From contig VBHS01000017.1 in assembly GCA_005881295.1 (NCBI GenBank), positions 1 through 12,363 on the forward strand: a stretch of 12,363 bases of DNA, written 5' to 3'. The translations under genes were made by a program, and so were the position numbers. Within the stretch, counting starts at the first letter, position 1, and each line of letters starts with the position of its first letter. Below, piece after piece: positions 6,434 through 12,363 of the stretch. The notes beneath the pieces are model-generated. The model was not told where the DNA came from. It made no database searches and saw only the letters and a list, made by a program, of their open reading frames with translations. Source of the stretch: Chloroflexota bacterium. GTDB taxonomy: Bacteria > Chloroflexota > Ktedonobacteria > Ktedonobacterales > Ktedonobacteraceae.

Positions 6434-7630
6434 TCAGGCATGCGGCAAACCGAGCACGCGCTCAGCCACGATATTGCGCTGCACTTCGCTGGTGCCCGCT
6501 TCAATGGTGTTGCCTCGCGCACGCAGGTATTCATACTGCCAGCGACCTTCAAAGGGGGCGTCCACCGAGTCAGGGGCCAGGCTGGAGAAGGGACCTTCGA
6601 GTTCAAAGGCCAGTTCAACCAGGCGCTGATTTAACTCGCTCCACTGTAATTTGAGCAGTGAACCTTCCGGTCCCGGAAGATGGCCCTGGCTAACGGTAGA
6701 CATCTGGCTCATGGTATTGAGCTTGAAGGTCTTGACATCAGTGTAAAGCCGGGCAAGGCGCTGCCGCACCTGTGGGTCCTCGAGCACGGGCTTTCCATTC
6801 AAGGTACTGCTGCGGCTCAGTTCAATGAGAGCCTGCAAGCGCTGCTCGAAAGTCACGATAATGCTAAACGAGAGACCCCCCCGCTCGTGCATCAATGTGG
6901 TAATGGCTACCATCCAGCCCTTATTCAGTTCGCCGACCAGGTTCGCCACCGGCACTTTGACATTTTCAAAAAATAGCTCGGCAAATTCGGCCTCACCTGT
7001 CATCTGGACCAGCGGCTTGGCGCTCACTCCAGGCGACTTCATATCGACGATCAGGTAGCTCAAACCCTTGTGCTTAGGTGCCTCAAAATCGGTACGCACC
7101 AGCAAAATACAGAAGTCGGCCACGTACCCGTAACTGGTCCAGACTTTCTGGCCGTTCACCACAAAATGATCGCCTTCCCGTACCGCCCGGGTCTGCAGGG
7201 AGGCCACATCGGAACCGGCGTTCGGTTCGCTAAAACCCTGACACCAGATTTCCTCGGCGCTCAAGATCTTAGGCAGGTAACGGGCTTTCTGTTCGGCAGT
7301 GCCGACAGCCAGGATGGTGGGGCCGACCATATTCAGACCTATCACATTCGCTGTGGAAGGGGCCTGAGCGCGGGCCATCTCTTCATTATAAATCGTTTCC
7401 TGCATCAGGCTAGCGCCTCGCCCACCATACTCTCTAGGCCAGCCGATCCCGATCCACCCCGCCTCGAATAATTTTTTTTGCCAGGCCCGGCGTACGGCCA
7501 CTTTCTCCTGGAAAGTCATGGTGCGTTTTTCGCGGAACTCGTCGGTGACATTTGCCGCCAGCCAGGCCCGCAACTCGGCCTGGAAAGACTCATCGCTCGT
7601 TGCCTGCTGTTCCTGCGAAATCGATGTCAT
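6434..7630 (-). CDS. acyl-CoA dehydrogenase, large-subunit type
   Basis: Complete 398-residue FAD-dependent acyl-CoA dehydrogenase. The N-terminal helical domain (about 15-125) contains GIGWPREYGGRGAS (61-74). The FAD/substrate-binding middle domain contains GFSEPNAGSDVASLQT (132-147) and VNGQKVWTS (158-166). The C-terminal domain ends with RGNTIEAGTSEVQRN (372-386) then IVAERVLGLP, the usual flavin-contacting end. AGGAGG lies about 8 nt before the ATG. The product resembles large subunits such as PimC and mycobacterial FadE partners that work as an alpha2beta2 pair with the gene 69 nt downstream. The substrate could be a dicarboxylic, branched, ring or sterol-side-chain acyl-CoA and cannot be fixed here. 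It is transcribed from the promoter at 7861-7889 with a leader of about 220 nt. Confidence 0.92.
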   Translation of the reverse strand: MTSISQEQQATSDESFQAELRAWLAANVTDEFREKRTMTFQEKVAVRRAWQKKLFEAGWIGIGWPREYGGRGASLMQETIYNEEMARAQAPSTANVIGLNMVGPTILAVGTAEQKARYLPKILSAEEIWCQGFSEPNAGSDVASLQTRAVREGDHFVVNGQKVWTSYGYVADFCILLVRTDFEAPKHKGLSYLIVDMKSPGVSAKPLVQMTGEAEFAELFFENVKVPVANLVGELNKGWMVAITTLMHERGGLSFSIIVTFEQRLQALIELSRSSTLNGKPVLEDPQVRQRLARLYTDVKTFKLNTMSQMSTVSQGHLPGPEGSLLKLQWSELNQRLVELAFELEGPFSSLAPDSVDAPFEGRWQYEYLRARGNTIEAGTSEVQRNIVAERVLGLPHA

Positions 7631-7701
7631 CGGCTCTTCCTCCTGAAATCCCTCAAATCGTCGCTTGACGTGTTTTCGCTCATGTGATGAACTCTTAGCT
7701 T

Positions 7702-7745
7702 GTGTTGAATGGTCGAGAGACCAACATGTCCTTTTTCAGAAGGAC
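7702..7745 (-). promoter_or_regulatory. tandem hairpins in the acyl-CoA dehydrogenase mRNA leader
   Basis: Within the long leader (about 7631-7853), TGGTC-GAGA-GACCA (7710-7723) forms a 5-bp stem with a tetraloop, extendable by TGT/ACA with a bulge. GTCCTT-TTTCAG-AAGGAC (7728-7745) forms a perfect 6-bp stem five nt away. No T-box or known riboswitch signature was found. The rest of the leader shows nothing recognisable. Confidence 0.35.
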
Positions 7746-7860
7746 GACGATGCACTGGGAGCGTCTACCTGCCATCCCGAGAACGGCTTGAGCGCGTCCT
7801 GTAACACACGAAGCAAGAAAGCAGCTCTTGCCGCTGCGCCCGGGTCCAGCTTATACAGCC

Positions 7861-7889
7861 AGTATAGCTCAGTTCCATTGAAAAGTCAA
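7861..7889 (-). promoter_or_regulatory. promoter of the acyl-CoA dehydrogenase operon
   Basis: On the minus strand, TTGACT (7889-7884), a 17-nt spacer and TATACT (7866-7861) make a strong vegetative promoter. Its hexamers and spacing are identical to the divergent plus-strand promoter whose -35 begins 31 nt away. Between the two -35 boxes, TAACC-N9-GGTTA (7894-7912) is a possible shared operator. Confidence 0.7.
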
Positions 7890-7919
7890 AAAGTAACCCG
7901 ATACACCGGTTATTCTTTC

Positions 7920-7948
7920 TTGACTTTCGATTATCGATAATCTATACT
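7920..7948 (+). promoter_or_regulatory. divergent plus-strand promoter, probably native to the PEP-utilising gene
   Basis: TTGACT (7920-7925), exactly 17 nt, then TATACT (7943-7948). Transcription would start near 7955 and run through a leader ending in AAGGAGG (8004-8010), where the transposon begins. The spacer is almost filled by a perfect palindrome, so the promoter is probably repressible. Confidence 0.7.
7929..7942. promoter_or_regulatory. perfect 14-bp palindrome GATTATCGATAATC in the promoter spacer
   Basis: The sequence equals its own reverse complement and lies between the -35 and -10 boxes, the standard place for a repressor site. The repressor is unknown. The GntR/FCD gene of the same cluster is a natural candidate, although the site lacks the GT...AC core usual for that family. 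Confidence 0.6.
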
Positions 7949-7955
7949 TGTCTCA

Positions 7956-7965
7956 GTAACGTTAC
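7956..7965. promoter_or_regulatory. second palindrome GTAACGTTAC near the transcription start
   Basis: A perfect 10-bp palindrome whose centre is 25 bp from that of the 14-bp palindrome. It begins with GT and ends with AC, as many GntR-family operators do. A TATAAT overlaps just after it (7967-7972) but has no -35 at proper spacing. Confidence 0.4.
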
Positions 7966-8022
7966 GTATAATGTAGGCTGCTTCCAAATCCACTTATTAT
8001 TTCAAGGAGGCAATAAACAGTG

Positions 8023-8051
8023 TTGACTTTTGTGGTAAAATGTAGTAACTA
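8023..8051 (+). promoter_or_regulatory. possible tnpA promoter, leaderless arrangement
   Basis: TTGACT (8023-8028) with TAACTA (8046-8051) at 17 nt. The -10 box is poor. Transcription would start close to the tnpA ATG (8058), which has no ribosome site upstream, so translation could be leaderless. The call is weak. Confidence 0.25.
8031..8043. repeat. left subterminal repeat of the IS607 element (mate at 9911-9923)
   Basis: TGTGGTAAAATGT (8031-8043) matches the reverse complement of 9911-9923 (TGTCGTAAAACGT) at 11 of 13 positions. The mates lie 20 nt and 11 nt inside the proposed crossover cores and are likely TnpA-binding sites. The right copy is itself part of GTAAA-CACGT-TTTAC (9905-9919) and overlaps the GTGTT-GTA-AACAC hairpin (9900-9912). 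Confidence 0.5.
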
Positions 8052-8057
8052 ATATGC

Positions 8058-8663
8058 ATGGAACATACATATTCACCACAGGAGTTTGGCAAACTCATAG
8101 GCCGAACCACCAATACCTTGCAGAAGTGGGATAGGAAAGGCATCTTAAAGGCCCATCGCTCTCCTACCAACCGGCGCTACTATACCCACGACCAATACTT
8201 GCAGTATCGCGGGTTAGTGGCACAAGAGCAAGGTCTAACAATTGTCTATTCCAGGGTATCAGGCGTAGCTCAAAAGCCTGAGCTGGCAAATCAAGTCAAC
8301 GCACTTGAGACCTACTGTAAGCAGCACTCCATCACGGTCGATGAATGGATGTCTGATATTGGGAGTGGACTGAACTACAAGCGCAGGCGGTTTAACAGGC
8401 TGATGGAAATGATTGAACTCGGCCAGGTAAGACGCCTTATCATTGCCCACCGTGATCGGTTGGTACGCTTTGGCTACGAATACTTTGAAGCCTTCTGTGA
8501 GCGACACCATACTGAACTGGTGGTCATCAACGGTGAGGCCATGTCACCTGAGCAAGAGTTAGTTCGGGACTTGATAGCCATTGTGACCGTTTTCTCGGCT
8601 CGATTGCATGGTTTGCGCTCCTATCGGAACGTGCTCAAAGACGCTGCATTGCAAAAGGAATAG
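8058..8663 (+). CDS. tnpA: IS607-family serine recombinase transposase TnpA
   Basis: A 201-residue serine transposase that cuts and rejoins both ends of the element through a phosphoserine intermediate. An N-terminal MerR-like helix-turn-helix (about 5-50, SPQEFGKLIGRTTNTLQKWD) precedes the catalytic domain. This order is diagnostic for IS607 and is the reverse of ordinary resolvases. The catalytic motif is Y64-S-R66-V-S68, with S68 as nucleophile. IGSGLNYKRRRFNRL (101-115) and HRDRLVRFGYEYFE (131-144) carry the conserved arginines. The C-terminal helix mediates multimerisation in the family. All key residues are present. tnpB follows 3 nt after the stop. No ribosome site is visible. Confidence 0.93.
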   Translation: MEHTYSPQEFGKLIGRTTNTLQKWDRKGILKAHRSPTNRRYYTHDQYLQYRGLVAQEQGLTIVYSRVSGVAQKPELANQVNALETYCKQHSITVDEWMSDIGSGLNYKRRRFNRLMEMIELGQVRRLIIAHRDRLVRFGYEYFEAFCERHHTELVVINGEAMSPEQELVRDLIAIVTVFSARLHGLRSYRNVLKDAALQKE

Positions 8664-8666
8664 GCC

Positions 8667-9908
8667 ATGAATCGCTCGCATGTGATCAGACTCAACGTCA
8701 CACCAGAACAGGATACCTACTTCCGCAAAGCCTGTGGTGTCAGAAGACACGCTTTCAACTGGGCGTTGGCTCGATGGAAAGAAGCACGTTCCAAGGGCGA
8801 ACGAGTCACCATGCGAGGACTCCGTACGGAATACAACCAGATCAAGGGCGAGCAGTTTCCGTGGGTCTACGAAACCACCAAGTGTGCTCCTGAACAAGCG
8901 TTTGCCGATCTCGGGCAAGCCTTTGCTAACTATTGGCGCATGAAACGGGAAGGGGCACAGCCTAAGCTCAAGCGTCCACGCAAGGATGGCGAGGAAGCAG
9001 GTTTCCCTCGATTTAAGAGCAAGAAAAAGGATCGGCTGAGATTCTACCTCGCCAACGATAAGTTTTCGGTCGATGGGCATACGCTCCACGTTCCAAAGTT
9101 GGGCGATGTCAATATGACCGAAGAGTTACGTTTCCAGGGCAAGATCATGAGTGCCACTATTTCCTCTCGTGCGGGCTGGTGGTTCGTCTCCATTGCCGTC
9201 GAGGTGAAGCATGAGATACCAACTCACAAAGGTGGGTCTGTTGGGATAGACCTGGGCATTAAGACCTTAGCTACGCTAAGCAATGGCGAGAAGTTTGAGA
9301 ACCAAAAACACTATCGTCGGAACTTAGCACGCATCCAGGGCTTAAGCAAAGGACTCTCCCGCAAAGTAGAGGGTAGCCAGAACTGGTGGAAGAATGCGAA
9401 GAAGCTTGCCAAAGCACACTATCGAGTAGCCTGCCAACGACAGGATCTCTTGCACAAGATGTCCACGAAGGTAGCACGAGCCTACGCTTTGATTGGTCTG
9501 GAAGACCTGAATGTTAAAGGGATGCTTGCTAACCATTGCTTAGCGCAAGCAGTAAGCGATGCCAGTTTCTTTGAGGTCAAGCGTCAGCTTCTCTACAAGT
9601 CTGAGCAGTACGGCGGCTCTGTGCAACTGGTAGACCGATGGTTTCCCTCGTCGAAGACCTGTCACGCCTGTGGCTGGGTCAAGGAAGATTTAACCCTTGC
9701 CGACCGTGTATGGGGGTGTGAACAGTGCGGTACCGTTCATGACCGCGATTGGAACGCCGCCATCATGGTCGAAATTGAAGCCCTCCGGAAGGTTCCGGAC
9801 GTTGCGGCAGTGGCTTCGTCGGAACGTACAATCGCCTGTGGAGCGGAACGCTCTGGCCCAGCACTGGGTGAAACGGTCTGCTGTGAAGCAGGTACGAAGG
9901 TGTTGTAA
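8667..9908 (+). CDS. tnpB: RNA-guided nuclease TnpB (IS607-associated, Cas12 ancestor family)
   Basis: A 413-residue OrfB/TnpB. In characterised relatives this nuclease uses an RNA made from the element's right end to cut the empty target site, which favours retention of the element. An N-terminal wedge/REC region (1-185) precedes a RuvC domain with D195 (VGIDLGIKT), E279 (GLEDLNVKG) and D359/D361 (HDRDWNAA). Between the last two lies a zinc ribbon, C332-x2-C335 and C351-x2-C354. All catalytic and zinc residues are present, so it should be functional. The C-terminal 45 residues have a composition typical of TnpBs whose 3' end doubles as guide-RNA scaffold. It is co-transcribed with tnpA (3-nt gap). 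Confidence 0.93.
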   Translation: MNRSHVIRLNVTPEQDTYFRKACGVRRHAFNWALARWKEARSKGERVTMRGLRTEYNQIKGEQFPWVYETTKCAPEQAFADLGQAFANYWRMKREGAQPKLKRPRKDGEEAGFPRFKSKKKDRLRFYLANDKFSVDGHTLHVPKLGDVNMTEELRFQGKIMSATISSRAGWWFVSIAVEVKHEIPTHKGGSVGIDLGIKTLATLSNGEKFENQKHYRRNLARIQGLSKGLSRKVEGSQNWWKNAKKLAKAHYRVACQRQDLLHKMSTKVARAYALIGLEDLNVKGMLANHCLAQAVSDASFFEVKRQLLYKSEQYGGSVQLVDRWFPSSKTCHACGWVKEDLTLADRVWGCEQCGTVHDRDWNAAIMVEIEALRKVPDVAAVASSERTIACGAERSGPALGETVCCEAGTKVL

Positions 9909-9936
9909 ACACGTTTTACGACATTTGAGAAAGCAG
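9770..9936 (+). ncRNA. putative TnpB right-end guide RNA (omegaRNA) scaffold
   Basis: TnpB guide RNAs in the family are made from the 3' end of tnpB and the right end of the element, with the guide taken from the flank. Small hairpins are visible here: CCCA-GCAC-TGGG within 9857-9868, CTGC-N6-GCAG within about 9873-9887, and GTGTT-GTA-AACAC at 9900-9912. If the right end is at 9936, the guide would start with AAGTCCCATG and match the restored start of the PEP-utilising gene. The boundaries are inferred, and the 5' end is a guess. Confidence 0.35.
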
Positions 9937-9944
9937 GAAGTCCC

Positions 9945-11612
9945 ATGACTACGACCAACACTCAGGCTCTCGGTACTTTTTATGGCGATGAAGAGTTTCC
10001 CATTGAGTGGAAAGAGGGCGAACGCGAACTCTTCTGGATCTACGACGACCTACACATTCCAAACCCCGTCTCTCCAATGTTCTTCGATATCGGAGGCTGG
10101 TGGCTCACATGTGACCACATGTTCCGTCGTTTCGGTACTCCCTTCGCCTCTGACTGGATCGCTAAAAATATTAACGGCTACGTGTACACTGCCGCCGTTC
10201 CTGCCGATCCATCACTGCATGCCGAGGCAACAGAGTACCAGAGCCGCTACGTTCCGCGTGTCCCGCGTGACCCATCTTATCCGGGAAAAATTGGTGCCTA
10301 TATGGGTGCAGTCTTGCCACACTACGCCGCAAACTTCCTGGATTGGTGGCGGGAGCGGCTACGCCCGGAGATGGAGCGCAACTTCGCGTATATCGACAAC
10401 TACGGCAAAGAAAATGCCAGCCTTGTCGAGCTGGCTGTTTTGCTCGAGGATGCCATCGATGTGCACGACCGTCATTGGAAAATCCACTGGATGCTGAACT
10501 TTGCCCAGTTCTCATCCACACTCAATCTGAATGCTATGATTCAGGAAGTGAAGGGCGAGGTAGACCCCAACCTGATGGGCCGTCTACAAAGCTCTATCGA
10601 AGACCGCAACTGGGACTCAATCGAGGCTTTATGGCGCATCAAAGAAGAGGTCAAGAACGACCCTGAACTTACGCAGGCTTTCAAAGGCGAGACGGCAAGT
10701 GAGGTACTGCGCAGCCTGCAGGGTTCTGAGCGAGGACGCCGCCTGATCTCTGAACGGATTGAACCGTACCAGCAGGAATTTGGATACAAGGCGATCTGGT
10801 CGCATGAGTTCGCCTACCCTACGTGGAAGGAGAATCCGGTGCCGCTCATCGAAGTGGTGCGTGGGTATTTAGAGACGGATTACGACTATCCCAGGACGAT
10901 CAATGCGGTCAAAGAAGACCTCGACAAAGCTATTCATGAGTTGATGGATGATGTGCCAGCGGGTGAAGGTCGGGACAAGTTGCAGAATGCACTCGACTTA
11001 TCGCTGCGAATGAACCCCCTCACGCCCGATCATCATTTTTACATTGACCAGGGAACCAACGCACGGCTGCGCATCGTGCTTATTGCCATCGGCAAGAAAC
11101 TTGTGCAGGCGGGCCTGCTCGATGATCCTGAAGATGTGATGTACCTGCACTATAACGACTTGCGTCTCCTGATGACAAATTCTGAAGCAATTGATGCTCG
11201 CACACTTGTCTCGGAGAGGCGAGACGAGCGCGAGGAGGCGTATAAAATTCGCCCGCGTGAGTGGGTCGGTACAGCCACGGAAACGGCATTAGCTTTCCCA
11301 TACAACGCGCTCTGGGGTTTTCCAGAGAAGTTCTACCGCGAGCCTCCCAGGAAAACTGGAGAGATCAAGGGACTTGCAGCTTCACCTGGTGTGATCGAGG
11401 GACCAGCACGTCATGTTGACTCACTCGATGAGTTCAACCAGGTAAAAGAAGGCGAGATTCTTGTCTGCCGGATGACTAATCCTGCCTGGGTTGTCCTCTT
11501 CACGAAGATCGTGGGACTGGTTACCGACGCTGGCGGTGTCACCTCACATCCCGCCGTCGTCTCACGCGAGTTTAGAGATCAGCCAGGCTCCTGTGCGCGA
11601 AGCCTTGCGTGA
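9945..11612 (+). CDS. PEP-utilising (phosphohistidine swivel domain) protein, C-terminally truncated
   Basis: Related to the swivelling-domain half of PEP synthase-like enzymes (phenylphosphate synthase and rifampin phosphotransferase families), in which a histidine carries phosphate from an ATP-grasp domain to substrate. Residues 1 to about 460 form a mostly helical part (FDIGGWWLTCDHMFRRFGTP near the start). The PEP-utilisers mobile domain begins near 470 with GLAASPGVIEGPARHV and reaches TDAGGVTSH535PAVVSREF543, with the phosphoryl-accepting H535 present. The expected GIPAVVGT-type continuation, about 35-40 residues, is missing, and twelve unrelated residues lead to the stop. No ATP-grasp partner gene is visible. 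AGGAAG at 9935-9940 lies only 4 nt before the ATG. The native ribosome site appears split by the transposon. Function is probably lost. Confidence 0.75.
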   Translation: MTTTNTQALGTFYGDEEFPIEWKEGERELFWIYDDLHIPNPVSPMFFDIGGWWLTCDHMFRRFGTPFASDWIAKNINGYVYTAAVPADPSLHAEATEYQSRYVPRVPRDPSYPGKIGAYMGAVLPHYAANFLDWWRERLRPEMERNFAYIDNYGKENASLVELAVLLEDAIDVHDRHWKIHWMLNFAQFSSTLNLNAMIQEVKGEVDPNLMGRLQSSIEDRNWDSIEALWRIKEEVKNDPELTQAFKGETASEVLRSLQGSERGRRLISERIEPYQQEFGYKAIWSHEFAYPTWKENPVPLIEVVRGYLETDYDYPRTINAVKEDLDKAIHELMDDVPAGEGRDKLQNALDLSLRMNPLTPDHHFYIDQGTNARLRIVLIAIGKKLVQAGLLDDPEDVMYLHYNDLRLLMTNSEAIDARTLVSERRDEREEAYKIRPREWVGTATETALAFPYNALWGFPEKFYREPPRKTGEIKGLAASPGVIEGPARHVDSLDEFNQVKEGEILVCRMTNPAWVVLFTKIVGLVTDAGGVTSHPAVVSREFRDQPGSCARSLA

Positions 11613-12096
11613 ACTGGAAGCTCTGGGCTTCGTCGAGTCGGAGCCCTACCGGGGAACGCGTGTAAGGGCCGTTACGAAGTCCGAACTGACTGAAATTTAC
11701 CCCGTGCGAGCCGCACTTGAGGAAGTAGCTGCGCGAGCGGCTGCAGTACACCTCGCCGGAAATGTCGAAGCTCTTGAGGCCGAACTTGAAGCAATGCATG
11801 CCGCTGCTGAAAAAGGCGATCTCTACGAGGAAGTGCAGCATGATGTCAAGTTTCACCGCCTCATTGTCGAAGCCTCGGGCAATCGGGTCTTGCAAGATAT
11901 GTGGAGATCATTGCGCATCGAGGCACGTACGCTGATCAGTGTACTTAAAGCCCATATAGGTGGGTACGAACTTGCTGAGTTGCACCGGCCTGTGCTTGAG
12001 GCTCTCGCTGAGGGAGACGCAGAGAAGGCTGGTTCACTCTTACGCAACCATGTTGAATACTTCGGCGAGTTGATTATGAAAGGAGATTCTGCGTGA
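11569..12096 (+). pseudogene. GntR-family (FCD/VanR-type) regulator lacking the N-terminal part of its DNA-binding domain
   Basis: Recognisable sequence starts abruptly at SLEISQAPVREALRELEA (11569 on), the recognition-helix region of a GntR winged helix, then GFVESEPYRGTRV. The FCD ligand domain follows complete: EIYPVRAALEEVAARAA, the metal-ligand region HDVKFHRLIVEASGN, LHRPVLEAL and a final RNHVEYFGELI. About 45 N-terminal residues and the start codon are missing. The frame is open upstream but there encodes the wrong frame of the PEP-utilising gene, and the only start candidates (for example TTG 11491) lack a ribosome site. It was probably the local regulator, responding to a small carboxylate. 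It overlaps the downstream cyclase gene by 4 nt (GTGA), so it was translationally coupled. Confidence 0.75.
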
Positions 12097-12363
12097 CACG
12101 CCTTGTTGATCTATCCATGCCAGTGCATCGTGATATGCTGACCTTCCCACAGATACAGCCGCCGACAATGCTCATGTATGAGAGCTGGACTGAATTTGCC
12201 GAGCGTATCGGCGCAGCCGCACACGGCGCGAAGTGGCTCACGGCATCCTATCTTTACATCGCAGGCGACCATGTTGGAACGCATTGTGATGCCGTTAAAC
12301 ATATTCGAGGCCCTGAGGCTCCAGGCCCCGAAGGTATTCCCCTCGAGTACTGCTACTCTGATG
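12093..12363 (+). CDS. cyclase/kynurenine formamidase-like metal hydrolase (partial, C-terminus off the right edge)
   Basis: The first 90 residues of a cyclase-family (PF04199-type) protein: MTRLVDLSMPVHRDM followed by the metal-binding signature H60-V-G-T-H64-C-D66-A-V-K-H70. These residues bind zinc or manganese in kynurenine formamidase and isatin hydrolase-like enzymes, which hydrolyse amides or cyclic amides. The GTG start at 12093 overlaps the GntR stop codon, with AGGAG about 8 nt upstream. Its place after a GntR regulator and beside acyl-CoA dehydrogenases suggests a ring- or amide-cleaving step in a catabolic pathway. The substrate is not determinable from this fragment. Confidence 0.85.
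   Translation, partial: MTRLVDLSMPVHRDMLTFPQIQPPTMLMYESWTEFAERIGAAAHGAKWLTASYLYIAGDHVGTHCDAVKHIRGPEAPGPEGIPLEYCYSD

Larger units (their letters stand above)
8009..9936 (+). mobile_element. complete IS607-family transposon (tnpA + tnpB)
   Basis: About 1.93 kb, carrying a serine-recombinase tnpA and a tnpB. IS607 elements insert at GG dinucleotides by serine recombination, without long terminal inverted repeats and typically without target duplication. Here GG at 8009-8010 and GG at 9935-9936 are the proposed crossover cores. Joining the flanks at GG gives AAGGAGGAAGTCCCATG, a perfect ribosome site 7 nt before the start codon at 9945, which is strong indirect support for these ends. An alternative left core is GG 8006-8007. 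Both genes look intact, so the element may be active or recently acquired. It separates the plus-strand promoter from its gene. Confidence 0.75.

Noticed and set aside
5467..7471. Several plus-strand open frames of 90-200 codons opposite the acyl-CoA dehydrogenase genes
   Set aside because: They are antisense to clearly conserved coding sequence and show no protein-family features.
7631..7853. T-box or known riboswitch in the dehydrogenase leader
   Set aside because: No T-box sequence (TGGNACCGCG-like) or other known riboswitch core was found on the minus strand; only simple hairpins are present.
7665..7940. Open frame of 91 codons on the plus strand upstream of the transposon
   Set aside because: It crosses both divergent promoters and the leader hairpins, has no ribosome site, and its composition (cysteine- and serine-rich, no recognisable motif) looks non-coding.
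1..12363. CRISPR array, tRNA, rRNA or defence operon
   Set aside because: No regularly spaced direct repeats or tRNA-like cloverleaf were noticed. The only nuclease is the transposon's TnpB, and the remaining genes are metabolic, regulatory or membrane proteins.

Overview
The window looks like chromosomal DNA of moderate GC content from a free-living bacterium. The gene set (an ECF42-type sigma factor, secreted or anchored hydrolases, paired acyl-CoA dehydrogenases, an IS607 transposon and a PsiE-like membrane protein) fits a soil Chloroflexota of the Ktedonobacteria type, or an actinomycete-like organism. This placement is an inference from protein style only; no rRNA or other taxonomic marker is present.

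Left part (1-5440). An ECF42-like sigma factor runs off the left edge on the minus strand. A membrane-anchored serine hydrolase of the beta-lactamase/PBP fold (973-2247) follows, then a two-gene unit made of an alpha/beta hydrolase (2504-3730) and a small GlsB/YeaQ-like membrane protein (3744-4043). A PsiE-like membrane protein lies on the minus strand (4059-4445). A 76-bp imperfect inverted repeat (4544-4619) lies ahead of a divergent elongation factor P (4757-5326), which ends at a clear hairpin terminator.

Middle part (about 5500-11570). This is a catabolic-looking block built around one divergent control region (7861-8010). To the left, a twin promoter drives two acyl-CoA dehydrogenase genes, a complete large subunit and a small subunit that has lost its C-terminus. 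To the right, a matching promoter containing a perfect palindrome points at a PEP-utilising phosphohistidine-domain protein (9945-11612). A complete IS607-family transposon (tnpA and tnpB, 8009-9936) sits between that promoter and its gene, apparently inside the gene's Shine-Dalgarno sequence. Joining the outer flanks at a GG core restores an ideal AAGGAGG at 7 nt from the ATG.

Right part (11570-12363). A GntR/FCD regulator has lost the first part of its DNA-binding domain and is fused out of frame to the truncated PEP-utilising gene. It overlaps by 4 nt the start of a cyclase/kynurenine-formamidase-like hydrolase that runs off the right edge.

The most striking feature is that the middle block is cut inside a gene at both outer ends. 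On the left, the small dehydrogenase loses its C-terminus exactly where an opposite-strand promoter, ribosome site and first codons of an Rrf2-like regulator (MRVSATAE) appear. On the right, the PEP-utilising gene stops at the SREF of its active-site motif and becomes GntR sequence. The roughly 6-kb block therefore looks like a transplanted fragment, the survivor of two deletions, or an assembly chimera. No known defence system, CRISPR array or RNA gene (apart from a probable TnpB guide RNA) was seen.
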